Below, piece by piece: positions 1 through 6,464 of a stretch of DNA of 24,111 nt. The stretch spans positions 1 through 24,111 of the forward strand of contig CAIKYI010000682.1 in assembly GCA_903831545.1 (NCBI GenBank), given 5' to 3'. The notes under the pieces were generated by a model. That model saw only the letters and a list, made by a program, of their open reading frames with translations. It searched no databases and had not been told where the DNA came from. Position 1 is the stretch's first letter. Every line of letters starts with the position of its first letter. The position numbers and the translations under genes are program-made. The DNA comes from an uncultured Methylobacter sp. GTDB lineage: Bacteria; Pseudomonadota; Gammaproteobacteria; Methylococcales; Methylomonadaceae.

Positions 1-47
1 AAAGGAGAAATAAGAGACCGATAGGAAAGACATCAATCTTTTTCTGG

Positions 48-68
48 TGGTGACTCATTGGTGACTCA
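48..68. repeat. Paired direct repeat, possible arm sites of a neighbouring element
   Basis: Two exact copies of TGGTGACTCA lie at 48-57 and 59-68, so they are spaced 11 bp start to start. The same 11-bp phasing is seen in the TGCCTACTA pair upstream of the integrase at 336, but the sequence is different. P4-like integrases often use short phased direct repeats as arm-type sites close to the attachment core. I infer that these belong to a different element integrated on the left of the same tRNA end. Nothing else in the window shows that element. Confidence 0.45.
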
Positions 69-73
69 GGCAT

Positions 74-106
74 AAAAAAAGCCCTTAGAAATTCATCTAA
101 GGGCTT
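74..106 (-). terminator. Rho-independent terminator downstream of the tRNA-Thr end
   Basis: An 11-bp perfect stem (AAGCCCTTAGA at 79-89 and TCTAAGGGCTT at 96-106) has a 6-nt loop. A run of A at 74-80 becomes a U tract when read on the minus strand. It lies 9 bp beyond the minus-strand tRNA-Thr 3' end at 115, which is where the terminator of that tRNA gene would be expected. This suggests that the left edge keeps the original flank of the target tRNA gene. Confidence 0.8.
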
Positions 107-114
107 GATTTTAT

Positions 115-160
115 TGGAGCTGGCGATGGGAATCGAACCCGCGACCGGCTGATTACAAAT
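115..160 (-). other. tRNA-Thr(UGU) 3' fragment, attachment-site core
   Basis: Read on the minus strand, this is the 3' part of a tRNA: the anticodon-loop half with UUUGUAAUCAG, the variable region, a T-arm with GGTTCGATTCC, the acceptor 3' strand and an encoded CCA. A UGU anticodon would make it tRNA-Thr. The 5' half does not follow: beyond 160 the sequence does not form a D-arm or a matching acceptor strand. A tRNA cut off at the anticodon loop next to a P4-type integrase gene is the usual sign of site-specific integration. The intact tRNA gene and its second copy of this segment should lie at the other end of the element, and I do not find them in the window. Confidence 0.8.
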
Positions 161-275
161 TCTACGCCCTACCATTTTAACCTGTTTTACCCTCTTTTAA
201 GTTCTTTTAAGAGGCTTGATATTACAGGGCTTGAGTGTACTATCTAGCCCTAAACTCTTTTACTGACTATTAAGC
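161..275. other. Attachment-site arm region without a gene
   Basis: No gene is visible between the tRNA fragment and the integrase arm repeats. The stretch is T/A-rich. It holds a 9-bp direct repeat TCTTTTAAG at 193-201 and 203-211, set in an imperfect palindrome (CCTCTTTTAA...TTTTAAGAGG), and a short AGGGC/GCCCT inverted pair at 226-230 and 247-251. Binding sites for an excisionase or IHF would be expected in such a region. I cannot assign these repeats to either. Confidence 0.35.
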
Positions 276-319
276 AATCTGCCTACTATATGCCTACTAA
301 ATAAATAAGTAGGCAGATT
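276..319. repeat. Phased and inverted TGCCTACT repeats upstream of the integrase
   Basis: TGCCTACTA occurs at 280-288 and 291-299 (11-bp phasing). An inverted copy (AGTAGGCA) is at 308-315. The outer arms form a perfect 12-bp inverted repeat, AATCTGCCTACT at 276-287 and AGTAGGCAGATT at 308-319. The cluster ends 16 bp before the integrase start codon. Its position suggests arm-type sites for the integrase, an autoregulatory operator over the integrase promoter, or both. Confidence 0.65.
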
Positions 320-335
320 TGCAAGGATTGAATGC

Positions 336-1535
336 ATGGCAACTGAAAAGATTAAATTAACCAAAACATCCGTTGAAAGCATCGCATTTACCAAAAGCGG
401 TCAAGTGTTTTTATGGGATCGAGATTTACCGGGTTTTGGGCTTCGGGTAGGTACTGGCTCGAAAACCTTCATTGCCGAACGTCGAATCGACGGTAAAACT
501 GTCAGAGCCACGCTTGGTAAGCATCCAGTTCTATCAGCACCGCTAGCGCGTGATATGGCCAGTAAGGTTCTAGGTGGTATGGTCAGTGGCATAAACCCGA
601 TTGTTGAAAAGCGTGAGCGAAAAATTAAAGGCGTGACATTATCGACTGTTTTTGAAGATTTTTTGAATGCTCGAACCCTCAAGCCAAAGACAATCCGAGA
701 CTATAAGCGGGTAATGAATGTAAGTTACCCAGATTGGCAACAAAAGCCTGTCACACTAATTTCTAAGGACATGGTTGAACGTAGGCATGTCGAGTTAGGA
801 GGGGATCGTGGAGAAGCGTTTGCCAACTTATCAGCTCGGACGCTCCGTAGCGTATTGAATTTTGCAACCCTGAAGTATGAAAACGCCAAGGGGGTTTCAA
901 TTTTAAGTTTCAATCCTGTATCGCGACTATCAGCAAATAAGCAATGGTTTAAGGTTGATCGCCGTACAGGTCACTTAAAACCCCATCAGTTCAAAGCTTG
1001 GTTTTCTGCTGTTTTAGAGTCTGAAAGTATTGTTACCAGAGACTATTTGCAATTTGTGCTATTGACTGGTTGTAGACGGGAGGAGGCTGCAGGATTATTG
1101 TGGACTGATGTATCGCTTGCAGATCGGAGCTTTTTTATTCGTGATCCAAAAAACCATCGACCAATGAATTTGCCATTAAGTAATTACCTTGTCTCTTTAC
1201 TGGCTGGGCGAAGAAATTTATGTGGTACTTCTATTTTTGTTTTTCCAGGAGAAGGAGCTACGGGGCATCTTGTAGAACCTAAACGTTTAGTTATCGGGAT
1301 TGGTGAAAAAATTGATCATCACTTCACTGTGCATGATCTGAGACGCACGTTTGTCACAGTAGCTGAAAGCTTAGACATTCCACAATATTCATTAAAAGCA
1401 TTGGTAAATCATAAAAGTGCCGATGATGTAACAGGCGGATATATCCAGTTATCCGTCGAACGATTACGAGAACCTATGCAACGGATAGCCGACTTTATAC
1501 TCGAATCAGCGGATATTAGATTGCAAGCTAAATAG
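336..1535 (+). CDS. int: P4-type (DUF4102) tyrosine recombinase / integrase
   Basis: This 399-residue protein has the two-part build of P4-like integrases. Residues about 15-95 look like the DUF4102 arm-site-binding domain (LPGFGLRVG, then a TLGKHP motif), followed by a SAM-like core-binding domain and the catalytic domain. Catalytic residues visible are R247 in TGCRREE, H333 and R336 in HDLRRTF, H359 in LVNHKS and the nucleophile Y369 in GGYIQ, so the enzyme looks intact. It would cut and rejoin the tRNA-Thr attachment site just upstream. AAGGA at 323-327 is well spaced for the ATG at 336, which I prefer over the out-of-frame ATG at 332. Expression may be controlled by the inverted repeats at 276-319. 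The family assignment is firm; its site specificity is inferred from position. Confidence 0.95.
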   Translation: MATEKIKLTKTSVESIAFTKSGQVFLWDRDLPGFGLRVGTGSKTFIAERRIDGKTVRATLGKHPVLSAPLARDMASKVLGGMVSGINPIVEKRERKIKGVTLSTVFEDFLNARTLKPKTIRDYKRVMNVSYPDWQQKPVTLISKDMVERRHVELGGDRGEAFANLSARTLRSVLNFATLKYENAKGVSILSFNPVSRLSANKQWFKVDRRTGHLKPHQFKAWFSAVLESESIVTRDYLQFVLLTGCRREEAAGLLWTDVSLADRSFFIRDPKNHRPMNLPLSNYLVSLLAGRRNLCGTSIFVFPGEGATGHLVEPKRLVIGIGEKIDHHFTVHDLRRTFVTVAESLDIPQYSLKALVNHKSADDVTGGYIQLSVERLREPMQRIADFILESADIRLQAK

Positions 1536-1767
1536 CCTTGGGGAGTATGATTGAATTTTAACTCTTGCTATCTAATAGGAATAATCTTATAATTTTTTTG
1601 TGGAAGTCGCTAGCCATGATTTACCCGTCTGTAATTTCCAATTACAGCGCTGACAATGACGATGCAATGAAAAAGAATCCAATTTATCGATTGGGGGTTC
1701 ATCGGGTCAGCAAAGCTATCTCTTCACCCTCAATCATTTCTTTTTAACTGTTTTACAGGTTAGCGAA

Positions 1768-2010
1768 ATGATCAAAAATTCTCTGGCAATTGCCACCAAA
1801 AATACTGCGGACTTAACCGCATCCACAAGATACTTAACAACACCTGAAGCGTCTAAATTGCTCAATGTTTCAATTGCTTGGTTAGAGCGCCAGCGTTGGC
1901 TTGGGACAGGGCCCAGTTATGTTAAAATCGGTCGAAATGTTCGATACTCTGAATCCATGTTATGGGATTATGTCTCGGCAAATCTCGTAGTAACTACGCT
2001 TAGTGTTTAG
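1768..2010 (+). CDS. AlpA-like / MerR-type HTH regulator (excisionase family)
   Basis: This is an 80-residue protein. Residues about 22-75 form a compact winged HTH of the AlpA/HTH_17 type: YLTTPEASKLLNVSIAWLER, then the wing segment with GPSYVKIGRNVRYSES. Proteins of this kind lie between the integrase and the replication gene in P4-like satellites and act as transcription activators of int or as excision factors. The gene ends directly before the primase gene, whose ribosome-binding site overlaps this stop region, so the two are probably co-transcribed. The 232 bp upstream hold no convincing gene and presumably contain the promoter. Whether it controls excision, the operon or both cannot be told from sequence. 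Confidence 0.85.
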   Translation: MIKNSLAIATKNTADLTASTRYLTTPEASKLLNVSIAWLERQRWLGTGPSYVKIGRNVRYSESMLWDYVSANLVVTTLSV

Positions 2011-2019
2011 GTGGTGGCT

Positions 2020-4821
2020 ATGAATAATGAGAGAGCCTTAGGCATAGAAGATATGGCCATGAAGGAAAATGCGGCATTGAACAACGCTTATAACAGTCCT
2101 TTTCTTCAGAGTGTAATTATTGAAGCGCCCATTATGGCGATGAATGATGATGACTTGTTAATTGAAAATATCACACCACCAACAATTGAAGCTCAGGCAT
2201 CCCTTAGCGCAGCCTTCAAAAATGAAATCGCCACGGATATTAGCGCTTCGACTTTGTTTCGAAAAGGCGATATTGTCGAGGTCGTTCCAGACACCCCAAA
2301 GCTATTGTTTACTAGGTTCAGATCAGATCAGGATCTTATTGGCAAAAGCTACATCATCAACAATGACGGCGATAGAGCTCCTGGTAAGGTCAGTACTCTT
2401 TTTCGTGGGAAGGCAACTAAGATGCGGCTTAGCGCCCGCGACTTTGCCTCATTTATACCGACCCTGGATTGTCACGATGGCATTTCATTTGATGTCCACG
2501 ATGACAAATATCCGGACGAGGTTGACGTTGGTACTGTTGATAATGAAAGTCCACAAACAAATAAACTCGCGCACTCAAAGGCAAATTATGACAAGCCAAA
2601 CTGCCCGGGTTGGTTGCTTATCGATCACGATTATAGCGTGTTTGGCCGGAAATTCACACCTGAACAATTGCTTGAAATTCTGGAAAAGATAGACCCAAAG
2701 ATCGTAAATGCCGTTAGGATAATCCGTAAGTCGACGAGTTCATGTGTTCATAAAAACGACGAATTACCGGATGAAAAAGGTTTTCATATCTACGTAGGTA
2801 TAAAAAACGCGAAAGACGCTAAGCGATACTCTGATGCAATTTTTAATGCTCTATGGTTGGCAGGCCACGGTTATATCGCGTTGAGCAAGAACGGTTCTTG
2901 TCTTATTAAAACGCCTATTGACGGTGGTGTTAATGGACCTGCTCGTAAAGTTTTTATCGGTGCACCAAAATGCGGTTCTGGTCTGGCGTACACACCACCT
3001 GAGGTCATTTATAAGTCTGGAGAGCTACTTGAAACTGAACTACTTCCAAGTCCAACGAAAAAAGATATGGATCGCGCTAAATGTATGCAAAAGGATGCTA
3101 AGTTTGCCATTAAGCCAGACTCGGTGAAGCAAGAACAGAAGTATCAAAGAAAAAAAGTCAAAGAGATGGTAGACAGGGGAGTTGACCAAATTGAGGCTGA
3201 GGAGTGTATTACCATGATGGCCTCTAGTGATTATTCAGAGCTGGTGGGTCCTTATTTTTTGCACTTCACACATCTTGATGAACCTGTCACCGTGGACTAT
3301 GTGTTGTCTAATGGTGCTGATTTCGACCGTAAGTCATTGGCTGATCCTATTGAGGGTCTGAGCTACGGCAGTGCTACGGCCATGTTTTTTTGGAACGCCG
3401 GCTCTACCCCCCTCATCAATAGTCATGCTCACGGAGGCTGCGTTTATTTTTTGAAGTCTTTGGAGTGGAAAGCTGAATATTTGCGCCATGTTGCTGTATG
3501 GAATGATGGGCATATTAATACCATTTGGGCTGGTGGGCATGTCATTATGCGACGAGAGACGAACGCTTTTGGTCGCGTGGTGTGGTCACCTTACAAGCGT
3601 CGGGAGCTGGAACTACTTTACTCGAATCAGATGATCCAAATCGGTGAGAAGCGAACTAGGGCTGGTTCTATGCCCGATTTTAGAAATTTAGTGGAAGCTT
3701 GGGTAATACATCCTGACGCCAGGACATGTGTCAATGGAGTGACCTTTGCGCCTGGTAAAGATTTGGGACCAAGCTTTTTAAATCTATGGACCGGCTTTTC
3801 TGTTGAGCCTAAGGAAAATCATGGATCTTTAGAGCGTATATACTGGCACATTGAACATATTCTATGTGCCGGTAACCAAGAACATTTCATCTATACACTA
3901 AACTGGTTTGCCCGAAACTTTCAATATCCAGACAAACAAGGTATGTCTGCATTAGTTTTGATTGGTGATGAAGGTACAGGTAAAGGTGTAATCCTACGAT
4001 TTGTCGGCAGTCTTTTCGGACAGCACTCCCGCCAACTTATCGACTCTAACCAGATAACCGGACAATTTAACAGTCAGCTTGCCGATTGCGTATTTCTTTA
4101 TGCTGATGAGTGTTTTTTTGCCAAGGACAAAGCCAGTATTAACAAGTTGAAAGCTATGGTAACGGAACCAACGTTGCCGATTGAGAAAAAAGGCTATGAC
4201 CTAGTCGACGCACCAAACCATTTATCTATTGCTATATCAACTAACGAGGAATTCGCCGTTCATGCGAGCCGAAACGCTCGAAGGTGGTTTGTTTTGGAAG
4301 TGACATTGGCCAAGCGAGGCGATCGTGAATACTTCGATCTACTCAATAATGACTGTTCCTCTGATACTGTCAGGGCTGCGTTCCTTTATGACATGCTTCA
4401 TCGGGACTTGTCGGGCTGGAACCCAGGGGATGTACCAGAAACATCCGGCCTACGGAAGCAGCGCCAACATTCATTCCCGCCACATAAAAAATGGTTTGCA
4501 GAATGCTTGAATGATGGCAACTTCGATGGGACATCTGACGATAAGCATGACTTATGGCCTACCAAAATGAGCACGGAGGATTTGTTTGATTCTTACAAAA
4601 CCTACTGCGATACTGCAAAAATCCGCCAATTTGACCGTATTGATAAGACATTACTTAGTCATTACCTCGGGGAAATGTTTAAGCGTACGCGCCTTTCTTT
4701 CAGTGACCTCCAAGGAAAGGAGATACGAAGACCTCGAGGCATTGAATTCGGCGCACTCATTAATGCCAGGGAAGTATTTGAAAAGCATGAGAATATTCAG
4801 CTTATTGAGTTCTTATTGTAA
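2020..4821 (+). CDS. Primase-helicase (PrimPol-like plus SF3/D5-type helicase)
   Basis: This large protein (933 residues from the ATG at 2020) is probably the replication initiator of the element. Around residues 198-305 it shows an archaeo-eukaryotic-primase-like pattern: LLIDHD with D202 and D204, KGFHIY with H256, and a third acidic motif near D301 followed by PARKVFIG. The C-terminal part has a DUF5906/D5-type SF3 helicase with Walker A GDEGTGKG at 649-656, Walker B FLYADEC with D696 and E697, and a sensor-like STNEE. An upstream in-frame GTG at 2011 is possible, but AGGTGG at 2009-2014 is better spaced for the ATG at 2020. This combination matches P4 alpha-like and satellite replication proteins that bind and unwind their own origin. 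Iteron-like repeats follow directly downstream. The helicase call is firm and the primase call probable. Confidence 0.9.
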   Translation: MNNERALGIEDMAMKENAALNNAYNSPFLQSVIIEAPIMAMNDDDLLIENITPPTIEAQASLSAAFKNEIATDISASTLFRKGDIVEVVPDTPKLLFTRFRSDQDLIGKSYIINNDGDRAPGKVSTLFRGKATKMRLSARDFASFIPTLDCHDGISFDVHDDKYPDEVDVGTVDNESPQTNKLAHSKANYDKPNCPGWLLIDHDYSVFGRKFTPEQLLEILEKIDPKIVNAVRIIRKSTSSCVHKNDELPDEKGFHIYVGIKNAKDAKRYSDAIFNALWLAGHGYIALSKNGSCLIKTPIDGGVNGPARKVFIGAPKCGSGLAYTPPEVIYKSGELLETELLPSPTKKDMDRAKCMQKDAKFAIKPDSVKQEQKYQRKKVKEMVDRGVDQIEAEECITMMASSDYSELVGPYFLHFTHLDEPVTVDYVLSNGADFDRKSLADPIEGLSYGSATAMFFWNAGSTPLINSHAHGGCVYFLKSLEWKAEYLRHVAVWNDGHINTIWAGGHVIMRRETNAFGRVVWSPYKRRELELLYSNQMIQIGEKRTRAGSMPDFRNLVEAWVIHPDARTCVNGVTFAPGKDLGPSFLNLWTGFSVEPKENHGSLERIYWHIEHILCAGNQEHFIYTLNWFARNFQYPDKQGMSALVLIGDEGTGKGVILRFVGSLFGQHSRQLIDSNQITGQFNSQLADCVFLYADECFFAKDKASINKLKAMVTEPTLPIEKKGYDLVDAPNHLSIAISTNEEFAVHASRNARRWFVLEVTLAKRGDREYFDLLNNDCSSDTVRAAFLYDMLHRDLSGWNPGDVPETSGLRKQRQHSFPPHKKWFAECLNDGNFDGTSDDKHDLWPTKMSTEDLFDSYKTYCDTAKIRQFDRIDKTLLSHYLGEMFKRTRLSFSDLQGKEIRRPRGIEFGALINAREVFEKHENIQLIEFLL

Positions 4822-4845
4822 AAGTTCAACAGATTAGTGGTGCAA

Positions 4846-5121
4846 GTGGTACAGATGGTTCAGTGGTGGTCAGGGTGGTACGTTGGTGGTACATGTTTCT
4901 CGGCTCTAGCGCCCTCCCTTACTTAATTGTACCAACTGTACCAACTGTACCCTATAGTAACTTTATAGTAGAAAAATAAATGTATACAGAGTGAAAAAAA
5001 TGTTTTCATCTTGTTTAATATTTTAGGATTGATTAAGTGGCTGGGTTAGGTGGTACATTTATTTAATTACAAAGACTTAGGTGGTAAAATAGGAAGGACA
5101 GGAGTAGGGCAGGTGGTACAT
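4846..5121. repeat. GGTGGTAC iteron cluster, candidate replication origin
   Basis: The gene-free region after the primase-helicase gene is full of one short motif. Direct copies or near-copies are GTGGTACA at 4846, GGTGGTCA at 4865, GGTGGTAC at 4874, GGTGGTACA at 4885, GGTGGTACAT at 5049, GGTGGTAAA at 5080 and GGTGGTACAT at 5112. On the other strand are 2.5 tandem copies of GTACCAACT at 4929-4951. Between the blocks, 4952-5035 is strongly AT-rich and could be a DNA-unwinding element. Phage P4 replicates from octamer iterons of the type GGTGAACA bound by its alpha primase-helicase, and the resemblance in motif, density and position supports an origin. It is inferred, not shown. Confidence 0.6.
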
Positions 5122-5146
5122 CTAACAGCAAATAGGAGCGTGCAGG

Positions 5147-5524
5147 ATGAAAAAAGATAAGGAAAAAGTCAGCGATTTAATCGAATTAAAACGTGGGCTT
5201 GTCATCACGAGGGTAGCGGCAGGAATGTCTATTCCTTCTATTGCTCAGGAAATGGGACTCAATGCTGAGCACCTTTATCGCTGGGTTAACAGTCACTCAG
5301 GAATGGCCGCTTTGCGGGATTCAATAGGTGACGCCAATGATATTTTAAGAGCCCGCTTGCCGTCGCTGGTAAATATAGCTCTGGATGCTCTGGAGAAACA
5401 GATTTTGAATGGTGGCCCTGAGACCAAGTCTAAGGCTGCCAAAATAGTTTTGTCGACTGCTGCTAGGCTGCCGATAAATCCATGCGAGCAATGTTCTGTT
5501 CGTATTATTAATCCGGTGCAATAA
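5147..5524 (+). CDS. HTH protein resembling a phage terminase small subunit
   Basis: This 125-residue protein opens with a helix-turn-helix (about residues 15-48: VAAGMSIPSIAQEMGLNAEH, then LYRWV) followed by a helical segment, LPSLVNIALDALEKQIL and TKSKAAKIVLSTAARL. An N-terminal HTH followed by helices is the usual shape of many small-terminase-like proteins, including those in phage satellites that redirect packaging. A plain transcription regulator is the main alternative, because I see no family-specific motif. It begins 26 bp after the last iteron copy, with AGGAG upstream as a likely ribosome-binding site. Its C-terminus (CEQCSVRI) carries two Cys residues of unknown meaning. That it is a gene is likely; the function is tentative. 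Confidence 0.6.
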   Translation: MKKDKEKVSDLIELKRGLVITRVAAGMSIPSIAQEMGLNAEHLYRWVNSHSGMAALRDSIGDANDILRARLPSLVNIALDALEKQILNGGPETKSKAAKIVLSTAARLPINPCEQCSVRIINPVQ

Positions 5525-5552
5525 GCGCCAATTTCACTATGGATGGTGATAA

Positions 5553-5873
5553 ATGAAAAATTGTTACAATGAAGTTCTATCTAATGCTGCAACTGCTTAT
5601 GAGGCTGCTGCTGTTTTCGTCAAAGCTGACAGGACAAACACTCAGGTAATCAAGACGGATATGAAGTCGCTTCTTGAGTTGCTAAAGTGCGAGCCTTCTA
5701 CGAAACACTTGGTTAAGGAGTATGCTCAGGCAATGCTTGATGATTGTCCTTATCGGTCAAGGTCAACGCTTGCTAAGTTACTATTATCGGTGTGGCTTAT
5801 AAAAAAGCCAAAGCAGGGAGTATTACCTGATTCGGCAATAGCCTTAATCCGCCAACACGGATGGCTTGCTTAG
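5553..5873 (+). CDS. Hypothetical protein of the mobile element
   Basis: I do not recognise this 106-residue protein. It is mainly helical in appearance and has a short basic middle segment (CPYRSRSTLAKLLL). There are no signal peptide or membrane segments. It starts 29 bp after the HTH gene with GGATGGTG as ribosome-binding site, and a terminator follows at 5914. It therefore appears to be the last gene of the element's replication module. A role in satellite regulation or packaging is conceivable from context only. Confidence 0.6.
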   Translation: MKNCYNEVLSNAATAYEAAAVFVKADRTNTQVIKTDMKSLLELLKCEPSTKHLVKEYAQAMLDDCPYRSRSTLAKLLLSVWLIKKPKQGVLPDSAIALIRQHGWLA

Positions 5874-5913
5874 TAGTTTCTGATGAGGCTGACTATTGTC
5901 GGCCCTCTTTGGT

Positions 5914-5948
5914 AAAAAAAGGGGTAGGTATGAGATGCCCCTCTTTTT
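5914..5948 (+). terminator. Terminator closing the integrative-element module
   Basis: AAAAAAAGGGG at 5914-5924 pairs with CCCCTCTTTTT at 5938-5948, with one mismatch and a 13-nt loop. Because the stem has A and T tails it could act in both directions. It lies 40 bp after the stop codon at 5873. A second, weaker hairpin (AAACCCC at 5998-6004 with GGGGTTT at 6023-6029) follows. Confidence 0.6.
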
Positions 5949-5960
5949 ATGAATTAATCA

Positions 5961-5987
5961 GTCAGCTTAGTCAGCTTAGTTAGCCTA
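5961..5987. repeat. Tandem 9-bp repeat
   Basis: GTCAGCTTA occurs twice in tandem at 5961-5978, followed by a diverged third copy, GTTAGCCTA, at 5979-5987. The unit length equals that of the GTACCAACT tandem in the iteron region, but the sequence differs. No function is evident. Confidence 0.5.
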
Positions 5988-6464
5988 CATTGCACTTAAA
6001 CCCCGGCATTTCAAAAATTGTTGGGGTTTATTCATTTAAATCCAGCATTGATGTATTTTTGACTTTTACATTGATTGTAGTTGGACAAAATTATGAGACA
6101 GTCTGTATTAATTGGTTTCATTGGAATACATCATCATTGTCGGTTGTTAGTCTCTCTAAAATATAGCGGCTGCTGATCTGCTTAGCTTACAAATGTAAGT
6201 CATGTCATTAAATTATAATTAACAGGCAGAATGAGTTGTGTTATTGTCGCCAAAGTTAATGCCAAATATGCTGTATTACAGATAAATCTTTAAGCTTTAA
6301 ATTCCGATTCAAACTTTATTCTGAATTGAGATTGAGAAGTCACGGCTTTGGTTAGAGATAGCCGAATTTTATTTAATCTGAATGTAGCATCTATTGTCAG
6401 CAACTAGACAATTAAGTTATTCCCAGCTAGACACTGGAAGGTAACAGTAATAAGGAATCATTCA

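Larger units (their letters stand above)
5874..6464. other. 591-bp intergenic spacer before zorA
   Basis: I see no plausible gene on either strand. Contents are the terminator at 5914-5948, tandem 9-mers at 5961-5987, a hairpin at 5998-6029 and a long AT-rich stretch. Close to zorA is an imperfect 10-bp direct repeat, CAACTAGACA at 6401-6410 and CAGCTAGACA at 6424-6433, 32 to 55 bp before the start codon. That repeat could be an operator for the defence genes. No convincing -35/-10 pair stands out, so the zorA promoter is not located. The spacer separates the mobility module from the defence cargo and may be the cargo boundary. Confidence 0.4.

Noticed and set aside
1565..1747. A 60-codon open frame between the integrase and the AlpA-like gene
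   Set aside because: No ribosome-binding site, no recognisable pattern and an odd composition; the stretch more likely holds the promoter of the next gene.
4929..4951. GTACCAACT tandem copies as a CRISPR array remnant
   Set aside because: The unit is 9 bp with no spacers, and the same motif recurs in inverted form as iterons around it.
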